DNA of 64,000 nucleotides from Burkholderiales bacterium (GTDB lineage Bacteria > Pseudomonadota > Gammaproteobacteria > Burkholderiales > WYBJ01), in the NCBI GenBank assembly GCA_022841915.1, contig JALHQN010000001.1, positions 434,001-498,000 of the forward strand, written 5' to 3'. The notes under the pieces are model-generated. The model was given only the letters and a program-made list of their open reading frames with translations, ran no database searches and was not told where the DNA came from. Below are positions 45,614 to 54,683 of this stretch, in pieces; the first letter of the stretch is position 1; each line of letters opens with the position of its first letter. Both the position numbers and the translations under genes were made by a program.

Positions 45614-46597
45614 ATGGATTCGATTTCATCCGCAACACGCAACACACTGTGCCTGTTGGCTGCGCTCGGCAGCGCCGGCATGGCTCACGGTCAGGCCGAA
45701 AATTACCCCAGCAAACAGATCCGCATGATAATCGCGCTCGCGCCGGGCGGGGGTGTCGATACCACCGGACGACTGATCGGACAGCGCCTGAGCGAAATGT
45801 GGGGACAGTCGGTCGTCGCTGAAAACCGTCCTGGCGCCGGCGGAACGATCGCAACCGACTTGATGGCGCGCGCCGCACCCGACGGCTATACCATGCTGGT
45901 AAATTCGTCCGGCATCACCATCACGCCGTCGCTGATGAAAATCCCGTACGACGCCGCGAAGGACATCCTGCCGGTCACCATGGCCGCGATCTCTCCCGGC
46001 GTCATGGTGGTGCACCCCTCCGTGCCGGTGAAGAACGTCAAGGAATTGATTGCCTTCGCCAAGTCAAAGCCGGGGGAACTGCTGTTCTCGTCGTCGGGCC
46101 AGGGCACCGCGCAGCACCTCACGATCGAGCTGTTCAATCAGATGACCGGGCTCAAGATGACCCACGTGCCCTACAAGGGCACCGCGCCCAGCATTACCGA
46201 CGTGGTGGGCGGACGCATTGCGCTGACGGTCGCCAGCGTGATCTCGACTCGCCCGATGTTCACGACCGGCAAACTGCGGGCGCTGGCCACCGTGGGGACC
46301 AAGCGCACGCCCGCACTGCCCGAGTACCCGACGGTCGCCGAAGCCGCCGGTCTGCCGGGATTCGGCGTGGACCAGTGGTACGGCGTGTTCCTGCCGGGGC
46401 AGACGCCGAAGGCAATCGCGGTCAAACTACAGGGCGCGGTGGCCAAGATCATGCTCGACCCCACGACACGCAAGACGCTCCTGGGTCAGGGCCTGGACGT
46501 CGTCGCCAATTCGCAAGACGAGTTTGCCAAGGTCTACGCCGCAGAAATCGTCCGCTGGGGTAAAGTCGTGCGGGCTGTGGGTGTCGAAGTAAAGTAG
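45614..46597 (+). CDS. Bug/TctC-family substrate-binding protein
   Basis: A 327-residue exported binding protein with signal peptide NTLCLLAALGSAGMAHGQ. Family motifs are YPSKQIRMIIALAPGGGVDTTGRLI, NRPGAGGTIATDLMARAAPDGYTML and VPYKGTAPSITDVVGGR. The third such gene in the window, again without TctAB. A small coiled-coil gene follows 31 bases later. Ligand unknown. Confidence 0.9.
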   Translation: MDSISSATRNTLCLLAALGSAGMAHGQAENYPSKQIRMIIALAPGGGVDTTGRLIGQRLSEMWGQSVVAENRPGAGGTIATDLMARAAPDGYTMLVNSSGITITPSLMKIPYDAAKDILPVTMAAISPGVMVVHPSVPVKNVKELIAFAKSKPGELLFSSSGQGTAQHLTIELFNQMTGLKMTHVPYKGTAPSITDVVGGRIALTVASVISTRPMFTTGKLRALATVGTKRTPALPEYPTVAEAAGLPGFGVDQWYGVFLPGQTPKAIAVKLQGAVAKIMLDPTTRKTLLGQGLDVVANSQDEFAKVYAAEIVRWGKVVRAVGVEVK

Positions 46598-46628
46598 GCA
46601 GACGAACAAGGCAACGAAAGGCTGATCC

Positions 46629-46928
46629 ATGACTGACACGCGCGATACGCCCCCCGGCGCCGGCCGCGAGATCGATCTGCAACAGGTCGAGCGACTGATC
46701 GCGGCGATCGAGGAGGATCTGGCCAAGGTGCGCAGCGGCTCGGAGAGCGTCGAGGCGCTGCGCAGCGAAGTCGATTCGCTCAAGCAGCTGCTCGATGCAT
46801 CGGGTCCGTCTCACGAGCCTGTGCATGACAGGCTGCGCAGCATTCATTCGCTGCTGGACGAACTGGTGGACGATGCCATCCAGGGGGCGCGCTACGTGGC
46901 CGAGATCGGCCGCATGCTCGGGATGTAG
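46629..46928 (+). CDS. small acidic helical protein of unknown function
   Basis: A 99-residue cytoplasmic protein, mostly helical and acidic, with heptad-like repeats at about 17-60 (VERLIAAIEEDLAKV...) and a second helix from about 65 (DRLRSIHSLLDELVDD). I do not recognise a family. It lies 31 bases after the Bug gene and before a strong hairpin, so it is probably the last gene of that transcript. Confidence 0.6.
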   Translation: MTDTRDTPPGAGREIDLQQVERLIAAIEEDLAKVRSGSESVEALRSEVDSLKQLLDASGPSHEPVHDRLRSIHSLLDELVDDAIQGARYVAEIGRMLGM

Positions 46929-46945
46929 CTCGAAGCCGCCGGCAC

Positions 46946-46978
46946 GCTGCATCGGTCGCGTCCTGCGATCGATGCAGC
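46946..46978 (+). terminator. 14-base-pair hairpin after the small acidic gene
   Basis: GCTGCATCGGTCGC and GCGATCGATGCAGC form a 14-bp stem with one G-U pair and a GTCCT loop, 17 bases past the stop codon. No T-run follows, so it is a terminator candidate of the U-poor kind. Confidence 0.5.
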
Positions 46979-47355
46979 CGCTCTGGCGCGAACCTCTCCT
47001 CATGCGCGAACGCGCCAAGCAATCCCTGCGTTGTTCTCGTTACTCGACGGCGCTCGCTCGCCTCGTGCGTGGTGCCGTGCGGCGACTGCGCTGTGCCGCA
47101 GAATAGATACCATTCCGACGCCTGCTGGCCGCTCGCGCGACGTGCCATGATGTCGAACGGGCAGCTGAGACCGAACATCGGGTGACGGCCCCCAAGGCTC
47201 GCGCACTCGCCCGCGGCCGGTATGCTGTACAAAGCCACTTACAGATTGTTGCACTTATCCGGTGGTCCAGTGTCCGGCCGAAGCGTTAAATGCACACAGG
47301 ACGAAAGCCGCATGGCAACGGCGATCTTCGTCCGCACATCTGCACGGAGGTTTGC
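46979..47355. other. gene-free stretch before the DUF3300 gene
   Basis: It lies between the hairpin and the next ATG. It should hold the promoter of the DUF3300 gene, but I see no clear hexamer pair. No domain-bearing frame is present. Confidence 0.45.
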
Positions 47356-48807
47356 ATGAAACGCACGACGCGCAACCTGCTCTCGCGTCTGACCGCGGCC
47401 ATCGTTTTCCTGATGCTGGCCTCGGGCTGCTCGACCACGGCAGCCCAATACGGTGAGCCGCGCTTCGACAGCCCCTCGCTCGATGCCATGCTGGCGCCGA
47501 TCGCCCTCTACCCCGACCCGCTGCTCTCGCACGTTCTCATGGCGGCCACCTATCCACAGGAGGTCGAGGAGGCCGCAGCGTGGCTGCGCGCGCGACCAGG
47601 GTTGAGCGGCGACGACGCCGTTCGCAGTTCCGAGAGCTGGGATTGGGATCCGAGCGTTCGCTCCTTGCTCGCCTTTCCCCTGGTGCTCGACACACTGGCC
47701 GACAATCCGCGCTGGACGGCCGAAGTAGGCGAGGCATTCCTGGTCCAGCGCGACGACGTGATGGATGCCATCCAGCAGTTGCGCCGGCGCGCCAACGCGG
47801 CGGGCACGTTGCGCTCCAGCGAGACCGTGCGCGTCGTGGATACGGACTATGCCATCACGATCGAGCCCGTTGCCGCGCAGACCGTCTACGTCCCCTACTA
47901 CGACCCCAGAGTGACGTATGGCACCTGGTGGTGGCCCACCCGGCCGCCCATGTACTGGCCGCGCTGGTCGGGCTACTACCACCCGGCGCCGCGCGATACC
48001 TTCGTCGTCTGGGGCCCGGGGATTCACATCAGCTCGGGATTTTTCTTCGGTAGCTTCGCGTGGTCCCGGCGTGAGGTGAGAGTGATCGACGTCCATCCCT
48101 ACTACTACCCGCGCAGGATCATCGTCGAGCGCCCGGGTGGGCCGGGGCGCCCGGTCATCGAGCACCGCACACCCGCCCCGGGCGTCTGGTCGCACGACAC
48201 ACGTCGTCGTCATTTCGATCGCCGTCGGGATGACGATCGCCGAGACTACGGCCGCTGGAACGAGGGCGGACGCCGGGACTACGACCGCCGCGACTTTGGG
48301 CGTCAGATGGCGCCACAGTCCCCCGTGCCCGGGGGTTCTTTCGACGACAGGCGTCTGCACCGAGGCGAGCGGGATGCGCGGAACCCTCGCCGTTTCCAAG
48401 AACGCCCGCAGCATCCCACTGCCCCGCCGGCGCAGGTAGCCCCCCATCGCGCCCCGGAGCCCGCAGTGGCTGCGCCGCCTCCACCGTCCCCGCCCTTGAT
48501 GCGACAAGGTCCCGCCGATCAACGAGTCGACGAGCGCTCGATGCGGGATCGCGACCAGCGCATGCGCGGATCGCCAGGCGGCGAACGCAGGGGCGATACG
48601 CGCGGACCGGATCGACGCAGCACCGACGATGGAGGCGGCAGAGGCCGCTACTCGGCCGAATCGCAGCGACCGTTCGAACGCTCGGAAGCGCAACGCGCGG
48701 AGCGTCCGGGTCGGTCAGCTGTCGCTGCCCCGCCCCAGCCGCCGCAAGTCAACCAGGTCGAAGACCGGCCCGTGCGCAACCGCGGCAGTAGGGAAGCTCG
48801 TGACTGA
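47356..48807 (+). CDS. DUF3300 lipoprotein with an Arg/Asp- and Pro-rich tail
   Basis: A 483-residue exported protein. Signal and lipobox are in IVFLMLASGCSTT (Cys near residue 23), then DUF3300 (LDAMLAPIALYPDPLLSHVLMAATYP to about 200), with YVPYYDPRVTYGTWWWP at its end. From about 290 on it becomes a low-complexity tail rich in Arg, Asp, Pro and Gln. The ATG at 47356 has CGGAGG upstream. The function of DUF3300 is unknown; the tail may bind an acidic polymer or the cell wall. Confidence 0.82.
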   Translation: MKRTTRNLLSRLTAAIVFLMLASGCSTTAAQYGEPRFDSPSLDAMLAPIALYPDPLLSHVLMAATYPQEVEEAAAWLRARPGLSGDDAVRSSESWDWDPSVRSLLAFPLVLDTLADNPRWTAEVGEAFLVQRDDVMDAIQQLRRRANAAGTLRSSETVRVVDTDYAITIEPVAAQTVYVPYYDPRVTYGTWWWPTRPPMYWPRWSGYYHPAPRDTFVVWGPGIHISSGFFFGSFAWSRREVRVIDVHPYYYPRRIIVERPGGPGRPVIEHRTPAPGVWSHDTRRRHFDRRRDDDRRDYGRWNEGGRRDYDRRDFGRQMAPQSPVPGGSFDDRRLHRGERDARNPRRFQERPQHPTAPPAQVAPHRAPEPAVAAPPPPSPPLMRQGPADQRVDERSMRDRDQRMRGSPGGERRGDTRGPDRRSTDDGGGRGRYSAESQRPFERSEAQRAERPGRSAVAAPPQPPQVNQVEDRPVRNRGSREARD

Positions 48808-49043
48808 CGAGGCAGTCGCCCAGCGTCAAGCTCACTGCGGAAGAAGAAACCGACACCCCAGGGGCTCCCTCGAGTACTCGGCCTCTGACCTGCGGCCAGA
48901 CGGCGGCAGGCAGGATGACCGGAGGAACCCAGCAGGAACGGGGCAGGGATCGAAGCAGCCGGCGGTCTTCCAGAGCAATGCCAAGTCGGCCGCCGTTGCA
49001 CTCAGACCCGGCAGCCGACCCACCCTCCCTCAGAGGCGGGCAA

Positions 49044-49343
49044 TCAGTCGCAGCAAGCGCCGCTCAAGCGCTTCGGACAGCCTGCGGGCCGCCCCTCGGG
49101 CTCCAGCGGGCAACGATTGACTTCGAACGGCGACCTCTGCAGGAAGCACGTCAACGCGCTGGAACACGCGCCCATGACCCAGAAGAAAAAAAAGAACAGC
49201 GAATACGTGGCCGTCGCGCTCAATTCCAGCGGATTTCCGAAGAACAGCATTTCACCCGGATCGAAGAACGCAAAGAACAGCACCTCGGTGACGGCCGCTA
49301 CCACGAATGCCGGCCAAAGGACCCACATGATGCGCTGTTTCAT
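49044..49343 (-). CDS. small membrane protein of the cco cluster
   Basis: A 99-residue protein with two hydrophobic segments (about residues 3-28 and 42-62) and a conserved-looking end with LTCFLQRSPFEVNRCPL. The ATG at 49343 has GAGGAGGG upstream, 40 bases after the ccoH stop on the same strand. I have seen this pattern as an uncharacterised membrane protein after ccoH in betaproteobacteria. The two cysteines in LTCFLQRSPFEVNRCP could bind metal or form a disulfide. Function unknown. Confidence 0.7.
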   Translation of the reverse strand: MKQRIMWVLWPAFVVAAVTEVLFFAFFDPGEMLFFGNPLELSATATYSLFFFFFWVMGACSSALTCFLQRSPFEVNRCPLEPEGRPAGCPKRLSGACCD

Positions 49344-49383
49344 GTCCCTGCCCTCCTCGAACCGCCGACTCCGGTCTTTCGAG

Positions 49384-49887
49384 CTACGATCCCCAAACCA
49401 ATCTCGCTGACTGCTGCTGCGGCACCTGCAATTGGCCGCGGATGCGCCAGTCCCTGCCGGCATTCTCTATGATCACGTGCCAGCGTCCCGCCGCGAGCGA
49501 ATCGAAGCGCCCCACATGCAGCCCGTTTCCGGCCGGCTGCAGTGTCAGGTGCTGATCGAGCCCTGCTCGGGTCGGATGACTGAGCACGAGCACCAATGAT
49601 TCCTTGTCCGACAACTGTCCGTGCAATTGCGCCCGGATAGCGCCGCCGGCATAGGTGTCGATGGTCAACTCGCCGCCTATACCCAGTTCCTGCGCCTTGT
49701 GAGCGCGGGCAAGTTGCTGGTTCACCGTCAGGCCTTGCTTGTAGTAGTCCTCGGCGACCAGACCGTCCGACGTCGTGACCGCGAGCGTCAGCATGGCGAT
49801 ACCGCCGACGACGGCCGCGCCGGGCGCCACCATGAGAATCCACGGCCAGGGCTCGCGATACCAGGGAAGAACTGTCACCTCGGACAT
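49384..49887 (-). CDS. ccoH: FixH/CcoH cbb3 oxidase assembly protein
   Basis: A 167-residue protein with one N-terminal membrane helix (about 14-36, WILMVAPGAAVVGGIAMLTLAV) and a periplasmic beta domain. PWYREPWPWILM, DGLVAEDYYKQGLTVNQ and the GRWHVIIENAGRDWRIRG end are FixH-family features. It helps copper insertion and assembly of cbb3 oxidase. It follows ccoG by 13 bases. Confidence 0.9.
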   Translation of the reverse strand: MSEVTVLPWYREPWPWILMVAPGAAVVGGIAMLTLAVTTSDGLVAEDYYKQGLTVNQQLARAHKAQELGIGGELTIDTYAGGAIRAQLHGQLSDKESLVLVLSHPTRAGLDQHLTLQPAGNGLHVGRFDSLAAGRWHVIIENAGRDWRIRGQLQVPQQQSARLVWGS

Positions 49888-49900
49888 TGGACTGCCTCCG

Positions 49901-51325
49901 TCAACGCGCGAAGAACACCGACTTCTCGTTCACCGAGAGGGCGGGATCTTCGATCGCGGTCAAATGGAACTGCACAGGATTGGACCCGGCCTTGAGCGAC
50001 TCCATCGGAGCCCGCACTCGCACCGGGAAGGTCATCGTAGTCGCTCCCGCGACCGCGAGGGGTTTGTCGAGGACGACTTCCATCGGCGCGGCGCCGGTGA
50101 CATGAACGCGATAGGTGTGAGGACGCTCCTCCGCGTTCATGATCTGCAAGCGATAGATGTTCTCGAGCCGGCCATCCTCGACTTCGCGCACCAGGGTCGC
50201 ACGGTCGCGGATGATGTTGAGCTTCAGCGGTGTGCGCAGCGACAGGCCGATGGCCCAGGCGGTGACGATCAGGCCGAGCACCGTGGCATATATCATCACT
50301 CGCGGCCGGAACACACGCTTGACGACTTTGTCGGCAGGTACGACGCCCGCGATCGCGTTCTCGGTCGAGTATCGAATCAGACCGCGACCGTAGCCCATCT
50401 TGTCCATGACCTGATTACAACCGTCGATACATGCCGCGCAGCCGATGCACTCGTACTGCAGGCCGCGGCGGATATCGATGCCGGTCGGACACACCTGAAC
50501 GCAGATGTTGCAGTCTACGCAGTCGCCGAGCCCCTTCGCCTTGGGATCGACCGATTTTCCGCGAGCGCCCCTCGGCTCGCCGCGCGCTGCATCATAAGTG
50601 ACGATCAGCGTATCCTTGTCGAACATCACCCCCTGAAAGCGCGCATACGGGCACATGTACTTGCAGACCTGTTCGCGCATCCAGCCCGCATTTCCATACG
50701 TGGCGAAACCGTAGAAGAGAATCCAGAACGTCTCCCAGGGGCCGAGACTGAAGGTCGCCACCTCACCCATCAGCACATGAATCGGGGTGAAGTAGCCAAC
50801 GAAGGTGAATCCGGTCCATGCGGCCAGTGCGATCCACAAGCCGTGCTTGGTCGCTTTCAGACCGAGCTTGCGCAGGCCGAAGCCCTGCTTGTCGAGGCGC
50901 ATCTGCTTCGTGCGATCGCCTTCGACCATGCGCTCGATCCAGAGAAAGATCTCGGTGTAGACCGTCTGCGGACAAGCATAGCCGCACCACAGCCGCCCAC
51001 CGATCGCGGTGAAGAGGAAGAGCGAGAGCGCGCTGATCACAAGCACGCCGGTCAGAAAGATGAAGTCCTGGGGCCAGAGCACCAGGCCGAAGATGTAGAA
51101 CTTGCGCTCGACGAGGTCGAACAACACGGCCTGCCGGCCATTCCACATCAGCCAAGGCAAGCCGTAGAACACCAGCTGGGTGAGCAAGACCAGCGTGGTG
51201 CGCCAGGTGGCGAACCAGCCCGTGACGGCGCGCGGATAGATCTTCTGCCGAATCGCGTAAAGCGACTGCTCGGCATCGTCCGCCTCGGGTTTCACCACTT
51301 TGAGCTTGCCGCCGGGATTGTCCAT
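49901..51325 (-). CDS. ccoG: CcoG (RdxA/FixG) cytochrome cbb3 accessory protein
   Basis: A 474-residue membrane iron-sulfur protein. Several helices in the N-terminal half (NGRQAVLFDLVERKFYIFG..., WCGYACPQTVYTEIFLWIER) are followed by paired 4Fe-4S motifs CVDCNICVQVCPTGIDIR and CIGCAACIDGCNQV at about 270-305, then a periplasmic domain. CcoG reduces copper or supports oxidase assembly. It lies 76 bases after ccoP. Confidence 0.93.
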   Translation of the reverse strand: MDNPGGKLKVVKPEADDAEQSLYAIRQKIYPRAVTGWFATWRTTLVLLTQLVFYGLPWLMWNGRQAVLFDLVERKFYIFGLVLWPQDFIFLTGVLVISALSLFLFTAIGGRLWCGYACPQTVYTEIFLWIERMVEGDRTKQMRLDKQGFGLRKLGLKATKHGLWIALAAWTGFTFVGYFTPIHVLMGEVATFSLGPWETFWILFYGFATYGNAGWMREQVCKYMCPYARFQGVMFDKDTLIVTYDAARGEPRGARGKSVDPKAKGLGDCVDCNICVQVCPTGIDIRRGLQYECIGCAACIDGCNQVMDKMGYGRGLIRYSTENAIAGVVPADKVVKRVFRPRVMIYATVLGLIVTAWAIGLSLRTPLKLNIIRDRATLVREVEDGRLENIYRLQIMNAEERPHTYRVHVTGAAPMEVVLDKPLAVAGATTMTFPVRVRAPMESLKAGSNPVQFHLTAIEDPALSVNEKSVFFAR

Positions 51326-51401
51326 GTCGTTTCCATCGCCGTATCACACTGGGCATCGATCCACATGCGCCCGATGCCCAAGTGAATCGGCACCGACGCG
51401 C

Positions 51402-52316
51402 TCACTTGCTAGCGGCTTCGCCCTTGCTCAGATAAAGCACATAGGCCGAGAGCAGGTGCACCTTCGCATCCCCGAGCAACTCCTTGTGTGCCGGCATGAT
51501 GCCGTTGCGACCTTTCGTGATCGCTTCGATGATCGCCGCTTCGGAACCGCCATAGAGCCAGACCTTGTCGGTGAGGTCCGGTGCGCCGAGCGCCTGATTG
51601 CCCTTGCCTTCCGCCCCGTGGCACGCAGCGCAGGCCGCGAACTTCTCCTTGCCTCGCTGGGCGCGCAGCTGATCGTGCGTGCGTCCGGACAGCGACAGCA
51701 CGAAATTCGCCACGTCCTTCACGTCCTCGGCCGATCCCACCGCGGCACCCATGGGGGGCATGACGCCCATGCGGCCGTCGGCGATGCTGGTCTTGATCAG
51801 TTCCGGCGTGCCGCCCCACAGCCAGTCGGTGTCGCGCAAGCTCGGGAACCCGCGCGTTCCCCCGCCATCCGATCCATGACATTGCGCGCAATGATTCAAG
51901 AACAAACGCTGCCCCATCTGCTGAGCCTGCGTGTCGGCGGCCACCGCCGTGAGATCCATCTTCAGGTACTTGTCGTACAGCGGCCCGAACTGCTGGTTGG
52001 CCTTCGCCATTTCCTCGTCGAACTGCTTCTGCGAACTCCAACCGAAGGCCCCGCCGAAACTGCCCAAACCAGGATAAAGCGCAAGATACCCCAGGGAGAA
52101 GATGATGGTCAGATAGAACAGCCACATCCACCACCTCGGCATCGGATTGTTGTACTCGGCCAAGTCCTCGTCCCAGACGTGTCCGGTCGTACCTACCGGT
52201 TCCGACTTGGCACGGCGCTTGGTTTGAGCAAACAGAAACACGCCGCAACCCACGATGCTCACGAGGGTGATGCCTGCAATGTACAAGTTCCAGAAATCGC
52301 TGGTGAAGTCGGCCAT
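51402..52316 (-). CDS. ccoP: cbb3-type cytochrome c oxidase subunit III (diheme)
   Basis: A 304-residue diheme cytochrome c. Membrane helices lie at about 12-30 and 65-82. Haem motifs are CAQCH (Cys143, Cys146, His147) and CAACH (Cys229, Cys232, His233); Met ligands likely follow in GVMPPMG and NGIMPAH. I chose the ATG at 52316, 4 bases from ccoQ. It takes electrons from soluble cytochrome c and passes them to CcoO. Confidence 0.95.
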   Translation of the reverse strand: MADFTSDFWNLYIAGITLVSIVGCGVFLFAQTKRRAKSEPVGTTGHVWDEDLAEYNNPMPRWWMWLFYLTIIFSLGYLALYPGLGSFGGAFGWSSQKQFDEEMAKANQQFGPLYDKYLKMDLTAVAADTQAQQMGQRLFLNHCAQCHGSDGGGTRGFPSLRDTDWLWGGTPELIKTSIADGRMGVMPPMGAAVGSAEDVKDVANFVLSLSGRTHDQLRAQRGKEKFAACAACHGAEGKGNQALGAPDLTDKVWLYGGSEAAIIEAITKGRNGIMPAHKELLGDAKVHLLSAYVLYLSKGEAASK

Positions 52317-52320
52317 CTCT

Positions 52321-52509
52321 CTACCCCTTGCGCTCGTCGTTGCGGATGCCGGCACGAGTGGCGACATCTTGTTCTTCATCTTCCAGCACGGAAGTCGCAG
52401 CGCGATCGAAGCGCGACCGGCGACTCGGCCCGTAAGCCCACCACACGATGCCGGCAAACGACACGAATGCCAGCAACATGACTATCTCGCGTATCAGATT
52501 GATGTCCAT
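52321..52509 (-). CDS. ccoQ: cbb3-type oxidase small subunit CcoQ
   Basis: A 62-residue single-helix subunit (REIVMLLAFVSFAGIVWWAYG) with a charged cytoplasmic tail. Its place between ccoO and ccoP and its size are diagnostic. It stabilises the complex. Confidence 0.9.
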   Translation of the reverse strand: MDINLIREIVMLLAFVSFAGIVWWAYGPSRRSRFDRAATSVLEDEEQDVATRAGIRNDERKG

Positions 52510-52519
52510 GCGGCGCTCC

Positions 52520-53134
52520 CTACTTGCCGCCGGCGCGAATCGCGGTGCCCAGCACCTGCAGATACGCGATCAGCGCGTCGAGTTCGGACTTGCCCTTGAC
52601 TTCCTCCAGCGCCCCGGCGATCTCCGCATCGCTGTAGGGCGCGCCCATGGTCCGCAACGCCTGCATCTTCTTCGGGATGATGGCTGCATCGAGCGGCTTG
52701 TCGAGCCAGGGATAGGCCGGCATATTCGATTCGGGCACCAGGTCACGCGGATTCAACAGGTGAATCCGATGCCACTCGTCGGAGTAGCGCCCCCCGACCC
52801 GCGCCAGATCGGGGCCCGTGCGCTTGGACCCCCACTGGAACGGCCGGTCGTACACGAACTCGCCGGCGACCGAGTACGGTCCGTAACGCTCGACCTCGGC
52901 ACGGAAGGGGCGAACCATCTGGGAATGACAGTTGTAGCAGCCTTCGCGGACATAAATGTCGCGCCCTGCGAGCTGTGTCGCGGAATAGGGCTTCAATCCG
53001 GACACCGGCTCGGTGGTCGACTTCTGGAAGTAGAGCGGAACGATCTCGACCAGACCGCCGACGCTGATCACCAGGATCACCAGAACGATCAACCAGCCGA
53101 CGTTCTTCTCTATTGTGGCGTGCGAAAAACTCAT
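52520..53134 (-). CDS. ccoO: cbb3-type cytochrome c oxidase subunit II (monoheme)
   Basis: A 204-residue membrane-anchored cytochrome c. One helix at about 13-34, haem motif CYNCH (Cys66, Cys69, His70) in [17 protein letters not shown], and late Met-containing MPAYPWL region as expected. It lies between ccoN and ccoQ with tight spacing. Confidence 0.95.
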   Translation of the reverse strand: MSFSHATIEKNVGWLIVLVILVISVGGLVEIVPLYFQKSTTEPVSGLKPYSATQLAGRDIYVREGCYNCHSQMVRPFRAEVERYGPYSVAGEFVYDRPFQWGSKRTGPDLARVGGRYSDEWHRIHLLNPRDLVPESNMPAYPWLDKPLDAAIIPKKMQALRTMGAPYSDAEIAGALEEVKGKSELDALIAYLQVLGTAIRAGGK

Positions 53135-53161
53135 TTCATGCTCTCCCGAATGCGCGCGGCA

Positions 53162-54586
53162 TCAATGAGCCGCTGCGGGCTTGAGTTGAGGGATCGGGGC
53201 TTCGTTGTACGCCTTGCTGCCCGCCACGGTCTTCCACACGTTGTAAGCCATGATCAGCATGCCGGCGAAGAAGACCACGCCACCGAGCAGCCGAATCATG
53301 TAGAAGGGATAGGTCGCCTTCACCGATTCGACGAACGAGTAGGTAAGCGTTCCGTCGGAATTGACCGCGCGCCACATCAGGCCTTGCATCACGCCGGCGA
53401 TCCACATGGCGGCGATATAGAGCACGACCCCGATCGTGGACACCCAGAAGTGAAGGGTGATCAGCCGGGTGCTATACATCTCGGTGCGCCCGTACATGCG
53501 GGGGATGAGGTAGTAGAGACTGCCGATCGAGATCATCGCGACCCAGCCGAGCGCTCCCGAGTGCACATGGCCCACGGTCCAGTCGGTGTAGTGCGACAGC
53601 GCGTTCACCGTTTTGATCGACATCATCGGACCTTCGAAGGTCGACATGCCGTAGAAAGACAGCGAGGTGATCAGGAACTTGAGGATCGGATCGGTGCGCA
53701 GCTTATGCCATGCACCCGAGAGCGTCATGATGCCGTTGATCATGCCACCCCAGGAAGGTGCCAGCAGAATCAAGGAGAACAGCATGCCGACCGATTGCGC
53801 CCAATCGGGCAGCGCCGTGTAGTGCAAGTGGTGCGGGCCGGCCCACATGTAGGTGAAGATCAGGGCCCAGAAGTGCACCACCGAGAGCCGGTACGAGTAC
53901 ACCGGACGCTCGGCCTGCTTCGGAATGAAGTAGTACATCATGCCGAGGAAGCCGGCCGTGAGAAAGAAACCGACCGCGTTGTGGCCGTACCACCACTGCA
54001 CCATGGCATCCTGCACGCCCGCGTAGGCCGAGTACGATTTCCAGAAGCTGACGGGCATCGCCGCGCTGTTCACCACATGCAGCACCGCGACGGTGAGAAT
54101 GAATGCGCCGAAGAACCAATTGGCGACGTAGATGTGCGGGGTCTTGCGCTTCACGATCGTGCCGAAGAACACCACGGCGTACGAGACCCACACGAGCGTA
54201 ATGAGAATGTCGATGGGCCACTCGAGCTCGGCGTATTCCTTGCCGCTGGTGTAGCCCAAGGGAAGCGTGATGGCCGCCAACAGAATGACGAGCTGCCATC
54301 CCCAGAAGGTGAAAGCCGCCAAGCCGCTGCCGAAGAGCCGCGCCTGACAAGTGCGCTGGACGACATAGTAGGAAGTCGCGAAGAGCGCGCAACCGCCGAA
54401 GGCGAAGATGACCGCATTGGTGTGCAAAGGCCGCAATCTCCCATACGAGAGAAAGGAAGCCGCATTGAGCTCGGGCCAGATCAGCTGGGCAGCGATGATC
54501 ACCCCTACCAGCATGCCGACAATGCCCCATATCAGCGTCATGATGGCGAATTGGCGCACCACCTTATAGTTGTAGGTCGTCTCCAT
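53162..54586 (-). CDS. ccoN: cbb3-type cytochrome c oxidase subunit I
   Basis: A 474-residue catalytic subunit with about 12 membrane helices. Conserved histidines that bind haem b, haem b3 and CuB lie in [24 protein letters not shown], and the [13 protein letters not shown] and [16 protein letters not shown] segments. It reduces oxygen with high affinity at low tension. It heads ccoNOQP(GH). The upstream region holds an FNR-type box in a long hairpin and a well-placed -10. Confidence 0.96.
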   Translation of the reverse strand: METTYNYKVVRQFAIMTLIWGIVGMLVGVIIAAQLIWPELNAASFLSYGRLRPLHTNAVIFAFGGCALFATSYYVVQRTCQARLFGSGLAAFTFWGWQLVILLAAITLPLGYTSGKEYAELEWPIDILITLVWVSYAVVFFGTIVKRKTPHIYVANWFFGAFILTVAVLHVVNSAAMPVSFWKSYSAYAGVQDAMVQWWYGHNAVGFFLTAGFLGMMYYFIPKQAERPVYSYRLSVVHFWALIFTYMWAGPHHLHYTALPDWAQSVGMLFSLILLAPSWGGMINGIMTLSGAWHKLRTDPILKFLITSLSFYGMSTFEGPMMSIKTVNALSHYTDWTVGHVHSGALGWVAMISIGSLYYLIPRMYGRTEMYSTRLITLHFWVSTIGVVLYIAAMWIAGVMQGLMWRAVNSDGTLTYSFVESVKATYPFYMIRLLGGVVFFAGMLIMAYNVWKTVAGSKAYNEAPIPQLKPAAAH

Positions 54587-54613
54587 GAAGCACTCTCCGA
54601 AATAACTTCCCTG

Positions 54614-54655
54614 ATGTTATGAGCCTGCAGCGCTGTCCGGCTTGACGAAAGTCAA
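54614..54655 (-). promoter_or_regulatory. predicted class II FNR promoter of ccoNOQP
   Basis: TTGACGAAAGTCAA (54655-54642) matches TTGAY-N4-RTCAA and is centred 41.5 bases before a start near 54607 implied by TAACAT at 54619-54614. This is the exact class II geometry for FNR activation. Confidence 0.65.
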
Positions 54656-54667
54656 GCCGGACAGCGC
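54630..54667. repeat. perfect 17-bp hairpin between ompW and ccoN
   Basis: GCGCTGTCCGGCTTGAC and its exact complement are separated by GAAA, a stable tetraloop. No T-run follows on either strand. It may end ompW transcription, and its apex is the FNR-like box, so one element could have two jobs. Confidence 0.7.
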
Positions 54668-54683
54668 CGGTGCAACGACGACT

